Shown in pieces: positions 35,223-44,619 of a DNA stretch of 64,000 bases. The stretch comes from Oscillospiraceae bacterium (lineage in GTDB: Bacteria; Bacillota_A; Clostridia; Oscillospirales; Ruminococcaceae). Location: assembly GCA_017523995.1 (NCBI GenBank), contig JAFWUX010000102.1:1-64000 (forward strand), written 5' to 3'. The position numbers and the translations under genes were made by a program. A model generated the notes under the pieces. It searched no databases. It worked only from the letters and a program-made list of their open reading frames with translations, and had not been told where the DNA came from. Numbering within the stretch: the first letter of the stretch is position 1; every line of letters begins with the position of its first letter.

Positions 35223-37190
35223 ATGAAGAATTCTGTACCGCGCAGGCGGCTTGCACTGCTGATTTCCGATCCGGGCTCGGATTATTCCCAGTCGGTCATC
35301 ACCGGCGTTCGGGATCAGTGTGCAAAATATGACTATGATCTGCTGGTGTTCAGCACGATGGTAAAGGTCTGTCATCCGGATAAGGTCTATCTGGACGGTG
35401 AGCGCAACATCTTCCGGATGATCAACTATGAGCGGGTGGACGGCGTGCTGGCGGCTTCGCTGGAACTGTTTGAGGATCAGGCGCATACGGTGCTCGATCA
35501 GCTCGAAGCCGATCTGAAGGCGCGGTGCCGCAAGCCGGTGATCGCGCTCGATCTGCCGTTTGCGGATTATCCGGTTGTGCACACCGACGATCAGAAGGCG
35601 ATCCGGCAGGTTGTGCAGCATCTTGTGCATGTGCATGCATGCCGGAACCTGTATATCCTCACGGGACCGAAGGATTATGTGGTCTCTGAGGCGCGTGCGG
35701 AGGCATTCTGTGCGCAGATGCGGGCGGAGGGGCTGGATGTCTCCGGCGGCAATGTGTTCTACGGAAACTTCTGGTACACCGGCGGCGAGGAGTTTGCGGG
35801 CAGGCTGCTTTCCGGCGAAATCCCGATGCCGGATGCGGTTGTCTGTGCGAATGATTTTATGGCGGTCGGGCTGGCAAACCGCCTGATCGACGGCGGCGTC
35901 AAAGTGCCGGAGCAGATTCGCATCACCGGCTATGACGCGACAAAAGAAGCCATTTTCAACACGGTCAGCATCACAACCTATAATCCTGATGTATACGGCA
36001 TGGCGGCGCATGCGGTCAACCTGCTGCATGCGGAGATCGAACCCGCCGCACCGGAGGCGGAGATCGGGCAGATGCCGCATTACGGTCTGCGCACCGGTGT
36101 CAGCTGCGGCTGCAGCCAGGATGCCGATGAGATCCGGAAGCTGCAGAGTGCCGGTCTCAATCCGAATGAGCGCAGGCGCAATCCCGACGGCAGCCTGACC
36201 GTCAATGATATGCAGGGGCTGCACGAAAGCTATATGTTTGAAACGCTCTCCGTCATTCAGGATAAGGATCAGATTTTGCAGACAATCACGGATGTGTCCT
36301 ATCTGCTGCAGCCCTACCGGCGGTTTTATCTGGTGCTGCGCCATGACTGGAGCGATCCGGACAGCCGCTGCCTCATGGGATATCCGGAGACCATGCGCTG
36401 CGTGATCTGCTGCATCCCGCAGAATGAAACCGAAATGTACGAGGGCGAGCGTTATTCCGTCGATTCGGAGGCATACAGCTTTCCGACCGCGCAGATGCTG
36501 CCTGCACTGGATGAACTGCGCGATGCGCCGGCGGTCTTTTACTTTCTGCCCTCGCACTTCAGCGATGATACCATCGGTTTTGCCGTGCTGCAGACCGCAA
36601 TGGATGCGAAACGCTCTGCGGATGAGGTCTCGACGCTCTGGCTGCGGAATGTCAACAACGCGCTTCATATGGTGCGGATTGTCAGCAAACTGACTGACTA
36701 CTCGACGCGCGATCCCATGACAAGGCTGTTGAACCGCCGCGGCATGGAGATGATGTATCAGCGGCGCAAAGCACATTTCAGGGCGGCGGACCACATTCTC
36801 ATCTGGGTGATCGACATGGACGGGCTGAAATACATCAATGATCACTTCGGACACGAGCTCGGCGATGTCGGCATCATTACAATCGCGGATACAATCCGGA
36901 TGATCGCCGGAACGGATGATATTGCCGTGCGCATCGGCGGAGACGAATTTGTCCTGATCGCCGCCGGAGACCTGACCGAACAGGACGGCGCCGACCGCAT
37001 CCGGAAATTCGAGCAGATTCTTGCGGAAAAGAATGCCGCACAGACCCGCCGTCCGTTTGATGTCTCAGCGAGCATCGGATGCGTGTGTTTTCCGGTCTCC
37101 GAGCAGGATGCGCTCGATGAAAAGGTCAAAGAAGCCGACCGCCGCATGTATGCATACAAAATCGCGCACAAAAAACAGCGCAAAGGCTGA
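35223..37190 (+). CDS. LacI-type ligand-binding domain fused to a GGDEF diguanylate cyclase
   Basis: A 655-residue protein without signal peptide or membrane helix. Residues about 1-290 match the periplasmic-binding/LacI sensor fold (RRLALLISDPGSDYSQSV, DAVVCANDFMAVGLANRL, RITGYDATKEA) but lack the LacI DNA-binding headpiece. A middle region of about 200 residues is unassigned. The C-terminus (about 495-655) is a GGDEF domain: DPMTRLLNRRG, DMDGLKYINDHFGH and intact IGGDEF near residue 572. No RxxD inhibitory site is seen before GGDEF. It probably makes cyclic-di-GMP in response to a cytoplasmic sugar or metabolite. DUF4261 follows after 30 bp. Confidence 0.88.
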   Translation: MKNSVPRRRLALLISDPGSDYSQSVITGVRDQCAKYDYDLLVFSTMVKVCHPDKVYLDGERNIFRMINYERVDGVLAASLELFEDQAHTVLDQLEADLKARCRKPVIALDLPFADYPVVHTDDQKAIRQVVQHLVHVHACRNLYILTGPKDYVVSEARAEAFCAQMRAEGLDVSGGNVFYGNFWYTGGEEFAGRLLSGEIPMPDAVVCANDFMAVGLANRLIDGGVKVPEQIRITGYDATKEAIFNTVSITTYNPDVYGMAAHAVNLLHAEIEPAAPEAEIGQMPHYGLRTGVSCGCSQDADEIRKLQSAGLNPNERRRNPDGSLTVNDMQGLHESYMFETLSVIQDKDQILQTITDVSYLLQPYRRFYLVLRHDWSDPDSRCLMGYPETMRCVICCIPQNETEMYEGERYSVDSEAYSFPTAQMLPALDELRDAPAVFYFLPSHFSDDTIGFAVLQTAMDAKRSADEVSTLWLRNVNNALHMVRIVSKLTDYSTRDPMTRLLNRRGMEMMYQRRKAHFRAADHILIWVIDMDGLKYINDHFGHELGDVGIITIADTIRMIAGTDDIAVRIGGDEFVLIAAGDLTEQDGADRIRKFEQILAEKNAAQTRRPFDVSASIGCVCFPVSEQDALDEKVKEADRRMYAYKIAHKKQRKG

Positions 37191-37220
37191 AGCAGAAAAT
37201 CAATCAAGCAGAGGTGTATA

Positions 37221-38096
37221 ATGGATAAAACGGAAAACAAAATCGAAATTATGATGATTCAACTGATGTTTCAGAAGAAACCCCAATCGCCGACAACAGA
37301 GCAGTTCCGGAATGCGCTGGAAAAGCGCTTCGGCAATCTGGGCGATATGCCCTATGCGGAAACTGCGACAGAGAGCGGCGGCGATATGTTTATGTTCCCG
37401 CTGCCGGAACATAAAGTGATTTTACAGGAAAGACCGGAGGGCGTTCCGGTTATGGCTGCTTTTTTGGCATCTGATCCCGGTTCGGGTCTTGATCTGGATG
37501 ACATGAAACGCAGTCAGCTCTGGGATGTTCCGGATGCACAGCAGCTGCTTGACGCATGCAATTATACTGTTCTGGTCAATACGATGCTCGGTGCGGCGCT
37601 TCCCTATAAGGAACAGGCGGAAGTCATGCTGGCACAGGTTGAGGCTGCGCTTGAATGCTATCCGGAATGCATTGGCATCTATGCGCCGCAGAGCGGCAAA
37701 CTGATTACACCGGAGATGTTTGCGGCGCAGAAGAACAGCAGCCTCACACACCGGTTCATCCAGCTTTTTATGAATGTCCGGTTTTTTAATGTCTCTGACG
37801 CAGATGAAATGCTGATCGACACGCTGGGCTTTTCTGTGTTCGGCGGAGCGGATGTGCAGGTTCATTTCAAGGGGCTGGATCCGAACCATGTTGTAAACTA
37901 TGTGTATAATATCGCAAGTTATCAGTTTGAGAATGATTTTCCGGTCAAGAGCGGCGATACAATCGACAGTATAGATGAAAACGGAATCATGCAGACAGAG
38001 CCGCAGTGGCGCGTTCAATATGAAAATGCGCTTGTGGATCCGGAGCGCTCCGTGCTGGATATCAACTGCGGGAAATATGCCGGCGGCGGCCGGTAA
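37221..38096 (+). CDS. DUF4261 domain protein
   Basis: A 291-residue soluble protein. The C-terminal DUF4261 shows in DTLGFSVFGGADVQVHFKG and DPNHVVNYVYNIASYQFE. The function is unknown; the family is often found near polymorphic-toxin immunity genes. AGAGGTG lies before the ATG. It is likely cotranscribed with the GGDEF gene, and a strong terminator follows. Confidence 0.8.
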   Translation: MDKTENKIEIMMIQLMFQKKPQSPTTEQFRNALEKRFGNLGDMPYAETATESGGDMFMFPLPEHKVILQERPEGVPVMAAFLASDPGSGLDLDDMKRSQLWDVPDAQQLLDACNYTVLVNTMLGAALPYKEQAEVMLAQVEAALECYPECIGIYAPQSGKLITPEMFAAQKNSSLTHRFIQLFMNVRFFNVSDADEMLIDTLGFSVFGGADVQVHFKGLDPNHVVNYVYNIASYQFENDFPVKSGDTIDSIDENGIMQTEPQWRVQYENALVDPERSVLDINCGKYAGGGR

Positions 38097-38125
38097 TGTT
38101 GCATCAGAATACCGGCAGTAAAATC

Positions 38126-38162
38126 CCCCTGCGTGTTTTGGCAACACGCAGGGGCATTTTTC
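38126..38162 (+). terminator. Terminator after the DUF4261 gene
   Basis: CCCCTGCGTGTT (38126-38137) pairs with AACACGCAGGGG (38143-38154), then CATTTTT. Confidence 0.92.
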
Positions 38163-38245
38163 TGTCCGGTCAGCTGTCTGAATGGAGCGGGGCGCTTTTT
38201 CACAAGCTGGGGCACAGCGCATTATTTAATCTGTATCTGTGCATG

Positions 38246-38277
38246 ATGACATAAAATGACATAAAATATGACACAAT
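38246..38277 (+). promoter_or_regulatory. Three direct repeats upstream of the GH30 gene
   Basis: ATGACATAAA at 38246 and 38256, and the variant ATGACACAAT at 38268, are spaced about one helical turn apart. They lie about 30 bp upstream of a TATAAT near 38306-38311, so they may be an activator site. Protein identity is unknown. Confidence 0.45.
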
Positions 38278-38370
38278 CGTTATATATTATCATAATGCAA
38301 TGTGATATAATAGCAATGAATAGCAAAAAAGATAAGCTGTTCGCAATTTTTGAGAAAGGCAAGGTTTATT

Positions 38371-40518
38371 ATGTTTAGGGGAAAAAAGAAATTGGCTGCG
38401 GTTCTGGCGGCGTGCATCGCTCTGACCGCAACAGGCATCGGTTCACTGCCGGCGCAGGCTGCAAGGACGGTTGTCCTCTCGCCGGATGACACCTATGCCA
38501 TCAACAACGGCGTATTGGAGGGATGGGGAACCTCACTCTGCTGGTGGGCAAACCGTGTCGGCTACTCAGATTCGCTGGCGCAGAAATGTGCCGACACCTT
38601 CTTCGGTGAGAACGGTCTGCGGCTGAATATCGCGCGCTTCAATATCGGCGGCGGCGATGATCCTTCGCACAACCACATCACCCGAACCGACTCCAATATG
38701 CCCGGATACACAAAGTATCAGAACGGGCAGGTCACCTATGACTGGAGCGCAGACGCGAATCAGCGCAATGTGCTCAAGCGCTGCATTGAGGCGGCAGGTG
38801 ATGACATGATTGTTGAAATGTTCTCGAATTCTCCGCCTTACTGGATGTGCAAGAGCGGCTGCTCGACCGGTAACAGAAATGCCGGTCAGAACAACCTCAA
38901 GGATGACTGCTACGATGATTTTGCGGAATATCTCGCAGAGGTCTGCAAGCACTACAGAGATGACTGGGGGATTGAAATCCAGTCTGTTGAGGCGATGAAC
39001 GAGCCCTATACGAACTACTGGGGTGCATTCAGCCCGAAGCAGGAGGGCTGTCACTTCGATATCGGAAATTCCGAGAGCACGATTATAACGGAGCTGCAGA
39101 AATCCATGGCAAAGCGCGGCATGCAGGATGTCATCATCTGCGGCACAGACGAAACCGCAATTGATGTGCAGATTGATGCCTACAAGGCGCTTTCTGCAGA
39201 TGCGAAAAAAGCGATCTCCCGCATTGATACGCACACCTACTGGGGCAGCAAGCGCACAGAGCTGAAAAATCTTGCGCTGGCAGAGGGCAAAAACCTCTGG
39301 ATGTCCGAGGTGGACGGCAACGGCACAACCGGTCAGAATGCAGGCGCAATGGCACCGGGACTCTGGCTCTCCGAGCGCATCACCGCGGACTGCAACGGTC
39401 TGAATGCATCTGCGTGGATCCTCTGGCAGGTCATTGACAAGCATGTCTGCGCGGCAGGCTACCTCGGCAAGAAGGATTCCGGCATGGTCGATATGACCAA
39501 GGGCTTCTGGGGCACCGCGGTCGCCGATCACGATCAGAACAAGATTGTGCTTTCCAAGAAATATTACTGCTTCGGGCAGTACACCCGCTACATCCGTCCG
39601 GGCATGACCATGCTGAACTGCTCCGGCAACACCATGGCTGCCTACGATAAGGAAAAGGGACAGCTCGTCATCGTTTCCTATAACACTTCGCCGAGCGCAA
39701 GCGATCAGGTTTATGATCTCTCCTCGTTTGCACAGGTCGGCACCGAAGCGCAGACCATCCGCACCAGCAACAGCGAGGAGTGGAAGGATCTCGGCGCAAC
39801 AAAGCTCAACGGCACACAGCTTTCTGTCTCGCTCGCACCGAGCTCCGTCACGACATTTATCATTGACGGCGTCAAGGGCGCGATCGAGCGCGAAAACAAG
39901 ATCGACCTTGCGGGCAAAAAGGTCACGGGCACCGATTCGTGGCACAGCGAGGCTTCGACCTCCTGCGAAAAGGCGTTCGACGGCAACAAGGCGACCTTCT
40001 TCGACGGCGTCGGCGACGGCTACACCCAGATCGACCTCGGCGAATCCTATGATTTCGAGGCATTCGGCTATTGCCCGCGCAGCGGCTTTGAGGCAAGAGC
40101 AATCGACGGCATGATTCAGGTCTCCGAGGACGGCGAAAACTGGACAACCGCCTACACCATCACCGCCGAACCGGGCTACGGCATGCATTATGTCCAGCCG
40201 GCGGAACCGGTCCACGGCAGATATGTCCGCTATGCAGTGCCCTCCGGTGCACCGAAAAACGGCGTCAATACGGACAATGTCTACTGCTGCAACATCGCGG
40301 AGATCGAGCTTTACGGTACAGTGCATACTGCGGAACCGGTCAGGCTCAAGGGCGATGTTGATGCAAACGGCAAGGTCGAGATTGCGGATGCAGTGATGCT
40401 GCTGAAGTATCTGCTGACCTCCGGCGATGTCACGGACGCAGAGGCTGCCGACATGAATGAGGACGGCGTGCTCAGCGTCACCGACCTCACGCTGCTCAAA
40501 GCAAAGCTCCTCGGGTAA
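38371..40518 (+). CDS. Family 30 glycoside hydrolase (endo-beta-1,6-galactanase-like) with F5/8C module and dockerin
   Basis: A 715-residue secreted protein. A signal peptide (about 1-31) is followed by a GH30 catalytic domain (about 35-495) opening with GWGTSLCWWANRVGYSD, the form seen in fungal and bacterial endo-beta-1,6-galactanases. The acid/base region is VEAMNEPYTNYW and the nucleophile region is NLWMSEVDGNG. An F5/8 type C (CBM32-like) module (about 510-640) and a C-terminal dockerin (GDVDANGKVEIADAVMLLKY plus DMNEDGVLSVTDL) follow. ATG 38371 is chosen over an upstream in-frame TTG because AAGGCAAGG precedes it. The target is probably arabinogalactan side chains; this is an inference from similarity. 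Confidence 0.9.
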   Translation: MFRGKKKLAAVLAACIALTATGIGSLPAQAARTVVLSPDDTYAINNGVLEGWGTSLCWWANRVGYSDSLAQKCADTFFGENGLRLNIARFNIGGGDDPSHNHITRTDSNMPGYTKYQNGQVTYDWSADANQRNVLKRCIEAAGDDMIVEMFSNSPPYWMCKSGCSTGNRNAGQNNLKDDCYDDFAEYLAEVCKHYRDDWGIEIQSVEAMNEPYTNYWGAFSPKQEGCHFDIGNSESTIITELQKSMAKRGMQDVIICGTDETAIDVQIDAYKALSADAKKAISRIDTHTYWGSKRTELKNLALAEGKNLWMSEVDGNGTTGQNAGAMAPGLWLSERITADCNGLNASAWILWQVIDKHVCAAGYLGKKDSGMVDMTKGFWGTAVADHDQNKIVLSKKYYCFGQYTRYIRPGMTMLNCSGNTMAAYDKEKGQLVIVSYNTSPSASDQVYDLSSFAQVGTEAQTIRTSNSEEWKDLGATKLNGTQLSVSLAPSSVTTFIIDGVKGAIERENKIDLAGKKVTGTDSWHSEASTSCEKAFDGNKATFFDGVGDGYTQIDLGESYDFEAFGYCPRSGFEARAIDGMIQVSEDGENWTTAYTITAEPGYGMHYVQPAEPVHGRYVRYAVPSGAPKNGVNTDNVYCCNIAEIELYGTVHTAEPVRLKGDVDANGKVEIADAVMLLKYLLTSGDVTDAEAADMNEDGVLSVTDLTLLKAKLLG

Positions 40519-40558
40519 AACCGGTTGTGCGCCGGATATGATGTCTGCATGTACATGA

Positions 40559-40597
40559 AACAAAGCCGCTTCATCTGGAATGGAGCGGCTTTGTTCT
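40559..40597 (+). terminator. Terminator of the GH30 galactanase-like gene
   Basis: AACAAAGCCGCT-type stem (40559-40570 with 40584-40595, one mismatch at the base), then TTCTG. Confidence 0.75.
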
Positions 40598-40672
40598 GTG
40601 CGTACAACTTTCGGCAGGATAGCAACCTTGCAGCAGACGGAAAATGCACCCTCTGTTTCCAGTATTTTTGCA

Positions 40673-40701
40673 TTGAAATCAATTTGCGCATCTGCTATAA
40701 T
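40673..40701 (+). promoter_or_regulatory. Promoter of the short peptide unit
   Basis: TTGAAA 40673-40678, a 17-bp spacer and TATAAT 40696-40701. Confidence 0.8.
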
Positions 40702-40738
40702 GAAGACATCCCGAAAGGGAGAAGGGAGGTGTTCATTC

Positions 40739-40798
40739 ATGTGCTGGTTCCGGTCGATTTGTGAGATGCTGAGAAGCATGTGCGGCGGATGCTGCTGA
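40739..40798 (+). CDS. Predicted 19-residue cysteine-rich peptide
   Basis: The frame encodes MCWFRSICEMLRSMCGGCC, with five cysteines and a CGGCC tail. GGGAGGT lies about 9 nt before the ATG. The unit has its own promoter (40673-40701) and a strong terminator (40814-40849), so this short frame is the only apparent product of a roughly 150-nt transcript. Possible roles are a signalling or metal-binding peptide, a toxin, or a leader that senses cysteine. No processing or modification genes adjoin it. The product is unknown, and expression is inferred from signals alone. Confidence 0.5.
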   Translation: MCWFRSICEMLRSMCGGCC

Positions 40799-40813
40799 TG
40801 CGTTCGGACAAAG

Positions 40814-40855
40814 AATGATCCGCGCGGGATTTGTGCTGCGCGGATCATTTCTGTT
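40814..40855 (+). terminator. Terminator of the 19-residue peptide unit
   Basis: AATGATCCGCGC (40814-40825) pairs perfectly with GCGCGGATCATT (40838-40849), then TCTGTTTC. Confidence 0.85.
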
Positions 40856-40946
40856 TCCCTCAAATTGTGCTTCTGCGCGGTGTATCCGGACATATCATCC
40901 GGAAATCGAATGATTTTGCTGCAAATATGTCCGTACAAGCTTGAGA

Positions 40947-41003
40947 TTTGACAGGAAAAAGTTGTTTTATACATTGACACAACCTGTCAAAACATGTTAC
41001 AAT
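40947..41003 (+). promoter_or_regulatory. Promoter of the GH30_8/GH43 gene within a 9-nt inverted repeat
   Basis: TTGACA (40974-40979) and TACAAT (40998-41003), 18-bp spacer. The repeat TTTGACAGG (40947-40955) / CCTGTCAAA (40983-40991) is perfect and brackets the -35 box, so it is a plausible operator. Confidence 0.65.
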
Positions 41004-41057
41004 AAAACTGGCTAGATATAGCCGACATATATTTTTTTATTTAAGGGGAACAGAAAC

Positions 41058-44000
41058 ATGAAAAGAAACAGACTCAAGCGGGCTGCCGCGTTCATCGCTG
41101 GCTCCGCGATCCTGCTCAGCGGGATCGGCGCAGTCATGCCGGTGTCCGTAAGTGCTGCGGGCGAATGTGTCATTGATACGGGTAAAACCTATCAGAACAT
41201 CCGCGGCTTCGGCGGCATCAACCATCCGGAGTGGGCAGGGGACCTCACTTCCTCGCAGCGCGAGACCGCATTCGGAAACGGTGCGAACCAGCTCGGATTT
41301 ACCGTCCTGCGTGTGTTCGTCAATCCGGATAAGAACCAGTGGAACAAGGCGGTCGCAACGGCAAAATATGCCTCCGAGCATAATGTCACCGTTTTCGCGT
41401 CTCCGTGGGAACCGCCCTCCAATCTCGCAGAGAGCGGCGGCAGCAGGGGTAAGCTGCATCTGCCCTCGAAAAACTACGGCGCATATGCCACCCACCTCAA
41501 TGACTTCGGCAACTACATGAAGCAGAACGGCGTCAATCTCTATTCGATTTCCGTGCAGAACGAACCGGATTACGCCCATGACTGGACCTACTGGTCTACC
41601 GATGAAGCGATGAATTTCATCGCGGATTACGGCGACAAGATCACCAGCACCAGACTGATGTCGCCGGAATCGTTCCAGTTTTCGCCGGACGGCGCCTCGT
41701 GGATCAGCGGCGGCGACGGCGGCAAGCGCTTCTACAAAAAGATCATGAACAATGCCAAGGCAATGGCAAACTGCGATGTTTTCGGCACACACTATTACGG
41801 CACCACAAGAGACTGGATGGACTATCCGGATCTCGAAAACTGCGGCAAAGAGCTCTGGATGACAGAGGTCTATGTCCCGAACTCCGATGCAAATTCCTCC
41901 GATAAATTCCCGGAGGCACTGGCGGTTGCGGAGAATATCCACAACGGTATGTGCGTCAGCAACCTGAGTGCATATGTCTGGTGGTACATCCGCCGTCAGT
42001 ACGGCCCGATGAACGAGAACGGCACTGTCTCCAAGCGCGGCGCCATGATGGCACAGTATTCCAAGTGGGTCCGCCCGGGTGCTGTCCGCATTGCTGCGAC
42101 GGAATTCCCGGAAGGCAAAAAGTATGTCGCGATGGATACCAAGAGCGGCAACTGGGGCAATCTGCAGACAATGGTTTCCGCATACAAGCTGGATAACCAG
42201 ATCACGGTTGTTGCAATCAACCCGACACCGAGCGCAAAGACCCAGAACTTCACCATCAGCAGCGGCGAGAAGATTTCCGGCATCGAAGCGTATCACACCA
42301 CTTCCTCCGAGAACTTCCGCGCTACCTCTGCACCGAGCTATAACGGCGGCAGCTTCTCTGCATCGCTGCCGGCACAGTCCGTGACGACCTTCGTCATCAG
42401 CACCGGTGATCCGGAGCCCGTTGAGCCCGATGCAAACGGCTATTTCTTCCACGATACATTTGAATCCAGCTCTGACAGCTGGGAAGGCAGAGGCGGCGCA
42501 AGCGCATCCACTTCCGGCTCGCAGGCTTATGCAGGCAGCAAGGCACTGGCAGTCACCGACCGCAGCAGCGCATGGAACGGCGTACAGAAGTCCCTGAACT
42601 CCAGAGCATTCGAGCCCGGCAAGGAATACAGCTTCAGCGTCTGCGCATACAGCGAGACCGAGCAGAATATGATGCTCTCGCTGCAGTATACCGACGCTTC
42701 CGGCGAAGTCAAGTATGACCACATCGCAAACGGCGTTTCCGAGGGCGGATATGTCCAGCTCGCAAACGCAAATTATAAGATTCCCTCCGGCGCATCTTCG
42801 CTTGTGCTCTATGTGGAAACGGAGGATGGCACCGGCAGCTTCTATATCGACGAGGCGATCGGCGCTGTGGCAGGCACTTCCATTGACGGCCCGAAGCCTT
42901 CTACAGTCAAGTTTATCCTCGGCGATGTCACCGGCGACGGCGTCATCACCGCAGCAGATCTTTCCGCTGCAAAGCAGGTCTACAACAAAACGCTGACCGG
43001 CAGCCGCGAAAAGCGCGCAGCCGATGTCGATCAGAGCGGCACGGTTGATAAGGATGACCTTGCATATCTCCGCGATTACCTCCTGACCAAGATCACGAAG
43101 TTCCCGGTTGCGGAAAAGCCTGTCCCGCAGGTTGATTTCACTGCGATGGCACAGAAATTCGGCAGCGTGAATCTCGCACAGAGCTACAAAGGCGCAAATG
43201 AGCACAATCCGCTGATCTCTCAGTATTTCGGCGCAGACCCCGGCGTTATGGAGTATGACGGCAGAGTCTACATCTTCATGACCGATGACCACATGCTCTA
43301 TGAAAACGGAAAGCCTTCCAAGGAAGTCTACAGCACGATCAACTGCCTGCGCTGCATCTCCTCCGATGATCTCGTCAACTGGACGGATCACGGTCTCATC
43401 AATGTTGCAGGCAACAACGGCATCGCAAAATGGGCAGGCAACTCCTGGGCACCGACCGCCTGCCACAAGAAGATCAACGGCAAGGAAAAGTTCTTCCTCT
43501 ACTTCGCAAACAACGCAAACGGCATCGGCGTTCTGACTGCCGACAGCCCGATCGGTCCGTGGTCTGATCCGAACGGCCACGCGATGATCGACCGCAAGAC
43601 CGCAAACTGCACGGATGTCCCGTGGGTGTTCGATCCGGCCGTGCTCGTCGATGATGACGGCAAGGGATATCTCTATTTCGGCGGCGGCACAGACGGCAAG
43701 CCCTCGGATCATCCGAAGTCTGCACGCTGCGTCGCACTGACCGACAGCATGACCGCAATCTCCGGCACACCGGTTACAATCGACTCGCCGTATATGTTCG
43801 AGGACAGCGGCATCCACAAGTACAACGGCAAATACTATTACAGCTACTGCACGAACTGGAGCACCGGCGGCAACTCCTACGGTCTCTCCACTGCCGCAAT
43901 CGACTACATGGTCAGCGACAGCCCGCTCGGACCGTTCACCTACAAGGGTGAGGTGTTCAAGAATATCGGCAACTTCTTCGGCACAACCGGCAACAATCAC

Positions 44001-44534
44001 CACACGATCATGCAGTTCAAGGATCAGTGGTATCTGTTCTATCATGCACAGTATCTGCAGGATCAGATGAAGCTGAACGGCCTCGGCTACAGAAGCTCGC
44101 ACATCGACAAGATCACGATGAACTCTGACGGCACGATGCAGCAGGTTAAGGGCACCAAGACCGGTGTCGATCAGCTCAAGGCACTCGACCCGTTCACCAC
44201 CGTCCGCGCAGCGACACTCTCGCATCAGGGCGGCATCCAGATCGCAGGCAGTGGCAACTCCACAGTTGTTGCAGAAAAAGGCGACTGGTTCAGAGTTTCC
44301 GGCGTGGACTGCAAGTCCGCATCGGCGATCACCGTCAAGGCATCTGCACAGAACGGCGGCATCATCAAGGTTTGCACCGGCAGCGCTTCCGGCACACCGG
44401 TTGCATACATCGAGATTCCGTCCGGCAGCTCCCTGCAGGAGATCACTGCACCGGTTGCAGGTCTCTCCGGCAAGAATGACCTCTATTTCGTCTTCAACAA
44501 CAATGTGACGATGGACAGCTGGCAGCTCAGCTGA
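41058..44534 (+). CDS. Bifunctional glucuronoxylanase: GH30_8, CBM22, dockerin, GH43, CBM6
   Basis: A 1158-residue secreted enzyme. After a signal peptide (about 1-34), GH30 subfamily 8 (about 36-430) shows TYQNIRGFGGINHPEWAGDL, acid/base ISVQNEPDYAHDW and nucleophile ELWMTEVYVPN. This subfamily cuts xylan at glucuronic-acid branches. CBM22 (about 445-605) follows. An internal dockerin (about 612-672, GDVTGDGVITAADLS and DVDQSGTVDKDDLA) separates the halves. GH43 (about 690-1015) opens NPLISQYFGADPGVMEYDG and has CTDVPWVFDPAVLVDDDG. A C-terminal CBM6-like module (about 1020-1158) ends it. The GH43 half probably trims arabinose or xylose. A GAACAG-rich region precedes the start; the ribosome site is AAGGGGAA. 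Confidence 0.93.
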   Translation: MKRNRLKRAAAFIAGSAILLSGIGAVMPVSVSAAGECVIDTGKTYQNIRGFGGINHPEWAGDLTSSQRETAFGNGANQLGFTVLRVFVNPDKNQWNKAVATAKYASEHNVTVFASPWEPPSNLAESGGSRGKLHLPSKNYGAYATHLNDFGNYMKQNGVNLYSISVQNEPDYAHDWTYWSTDEAMNFIADYGDKITSTRLMSPESFQFSPDGASWISGGDGGKRFYKKIMNNAKAMANCDVFGTHYYGTTRDWMDYPDLENCGKELWMTEVYVPNSDANSSDKFPEALAVAENIHNGMCVSNLSAYVWWYIRRQYGPMNENGTVSKRGAMMAQYSKWVRPGAVRIAATEFPEGKKYVAMDTKSGNWGNLQTMVSAYKLDNQITVVAINPTPSAKTQNFTISSGEKISGIEAYHTTSSENFRATSAPSYNGGSFSASLPAQSVTTFVISTGDPEPVEPDANGYFFHDTFESSSDSWEGRGGASASTSGSQAYAGSKALAVTDRSSAWNGVQKSLNSRAFEPGKEYSFSVCAYSETEQNMMLSLQYTDASGEVKYDHIANGVSEGGYVQLANANYKIPSGASSLVLYVETEDGTGSFYIDEAIGAVAGTSIDGPKPSTVKFILGDVTGDGVITAADLSAAKQVYNKTLTGSREKRAADVDQSGTVDKDDLAYLRDYLLTKITKFPVAEKPVPQVDFTAMAQKFGSVNLAQSYKGANEHNPLISQYFGADPGVMEYDGRVYIFMTDDHMLYENGKPSKEVYSTINCLRCISSDDLVNWTDHGLINVAGNNGIAKWAGNSWAPTACHKKINGKEKFFLYFANNANGIGVLTADSPIGPWSDPNGHAMIDRKTANCTDVPWVFDPAVLVDDDGKGYLYFGGGTDGKPSDHPKSARCVALTDSMTAISGTPVTIDSPYMFEDSGIHKYNGKYYYSYCTNWSTGGNSYGLSTAAIDYMVSDSPLGPFTYKGEVFKNIGNFFGTTGNNHHTIMQFKDQWYLFYHAQYLQDQMKLNGLGYRSSHIDKITMNSDGTMQQVKGTKTGVDQLKALDPFTTVRAATLSHQGGIQIAGSGNSTVVAEKGDWFRVSGVDCKSASAITVKASAQNGGIIKVCTGSASGTPVAYIEIPSGSSLQEITAPVAGLSGKNDLYFVFNNNVTMDSWQLS

Positions 44535-44554
44535 TCTGAAAACTGAAAAAGTGA

Positions 44555-44600
44555 AAGCCTGCGGCATTCCTCCCCTTCGGAATGCCGCAGGCTTCGTTTT
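44555..44600. terminator. Terminator between the xylanase and the convergent membrane protein
   Basis: AAGCCTGCGGCATTCC (44555-44570) pairs perfectly with GGAATGCCGCAGGCTT (44579-44594), then CGTTTT. Confidence 0.93.
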
Positions 44601-44619
44601 ATCCGTTCAGCGGATCAGA

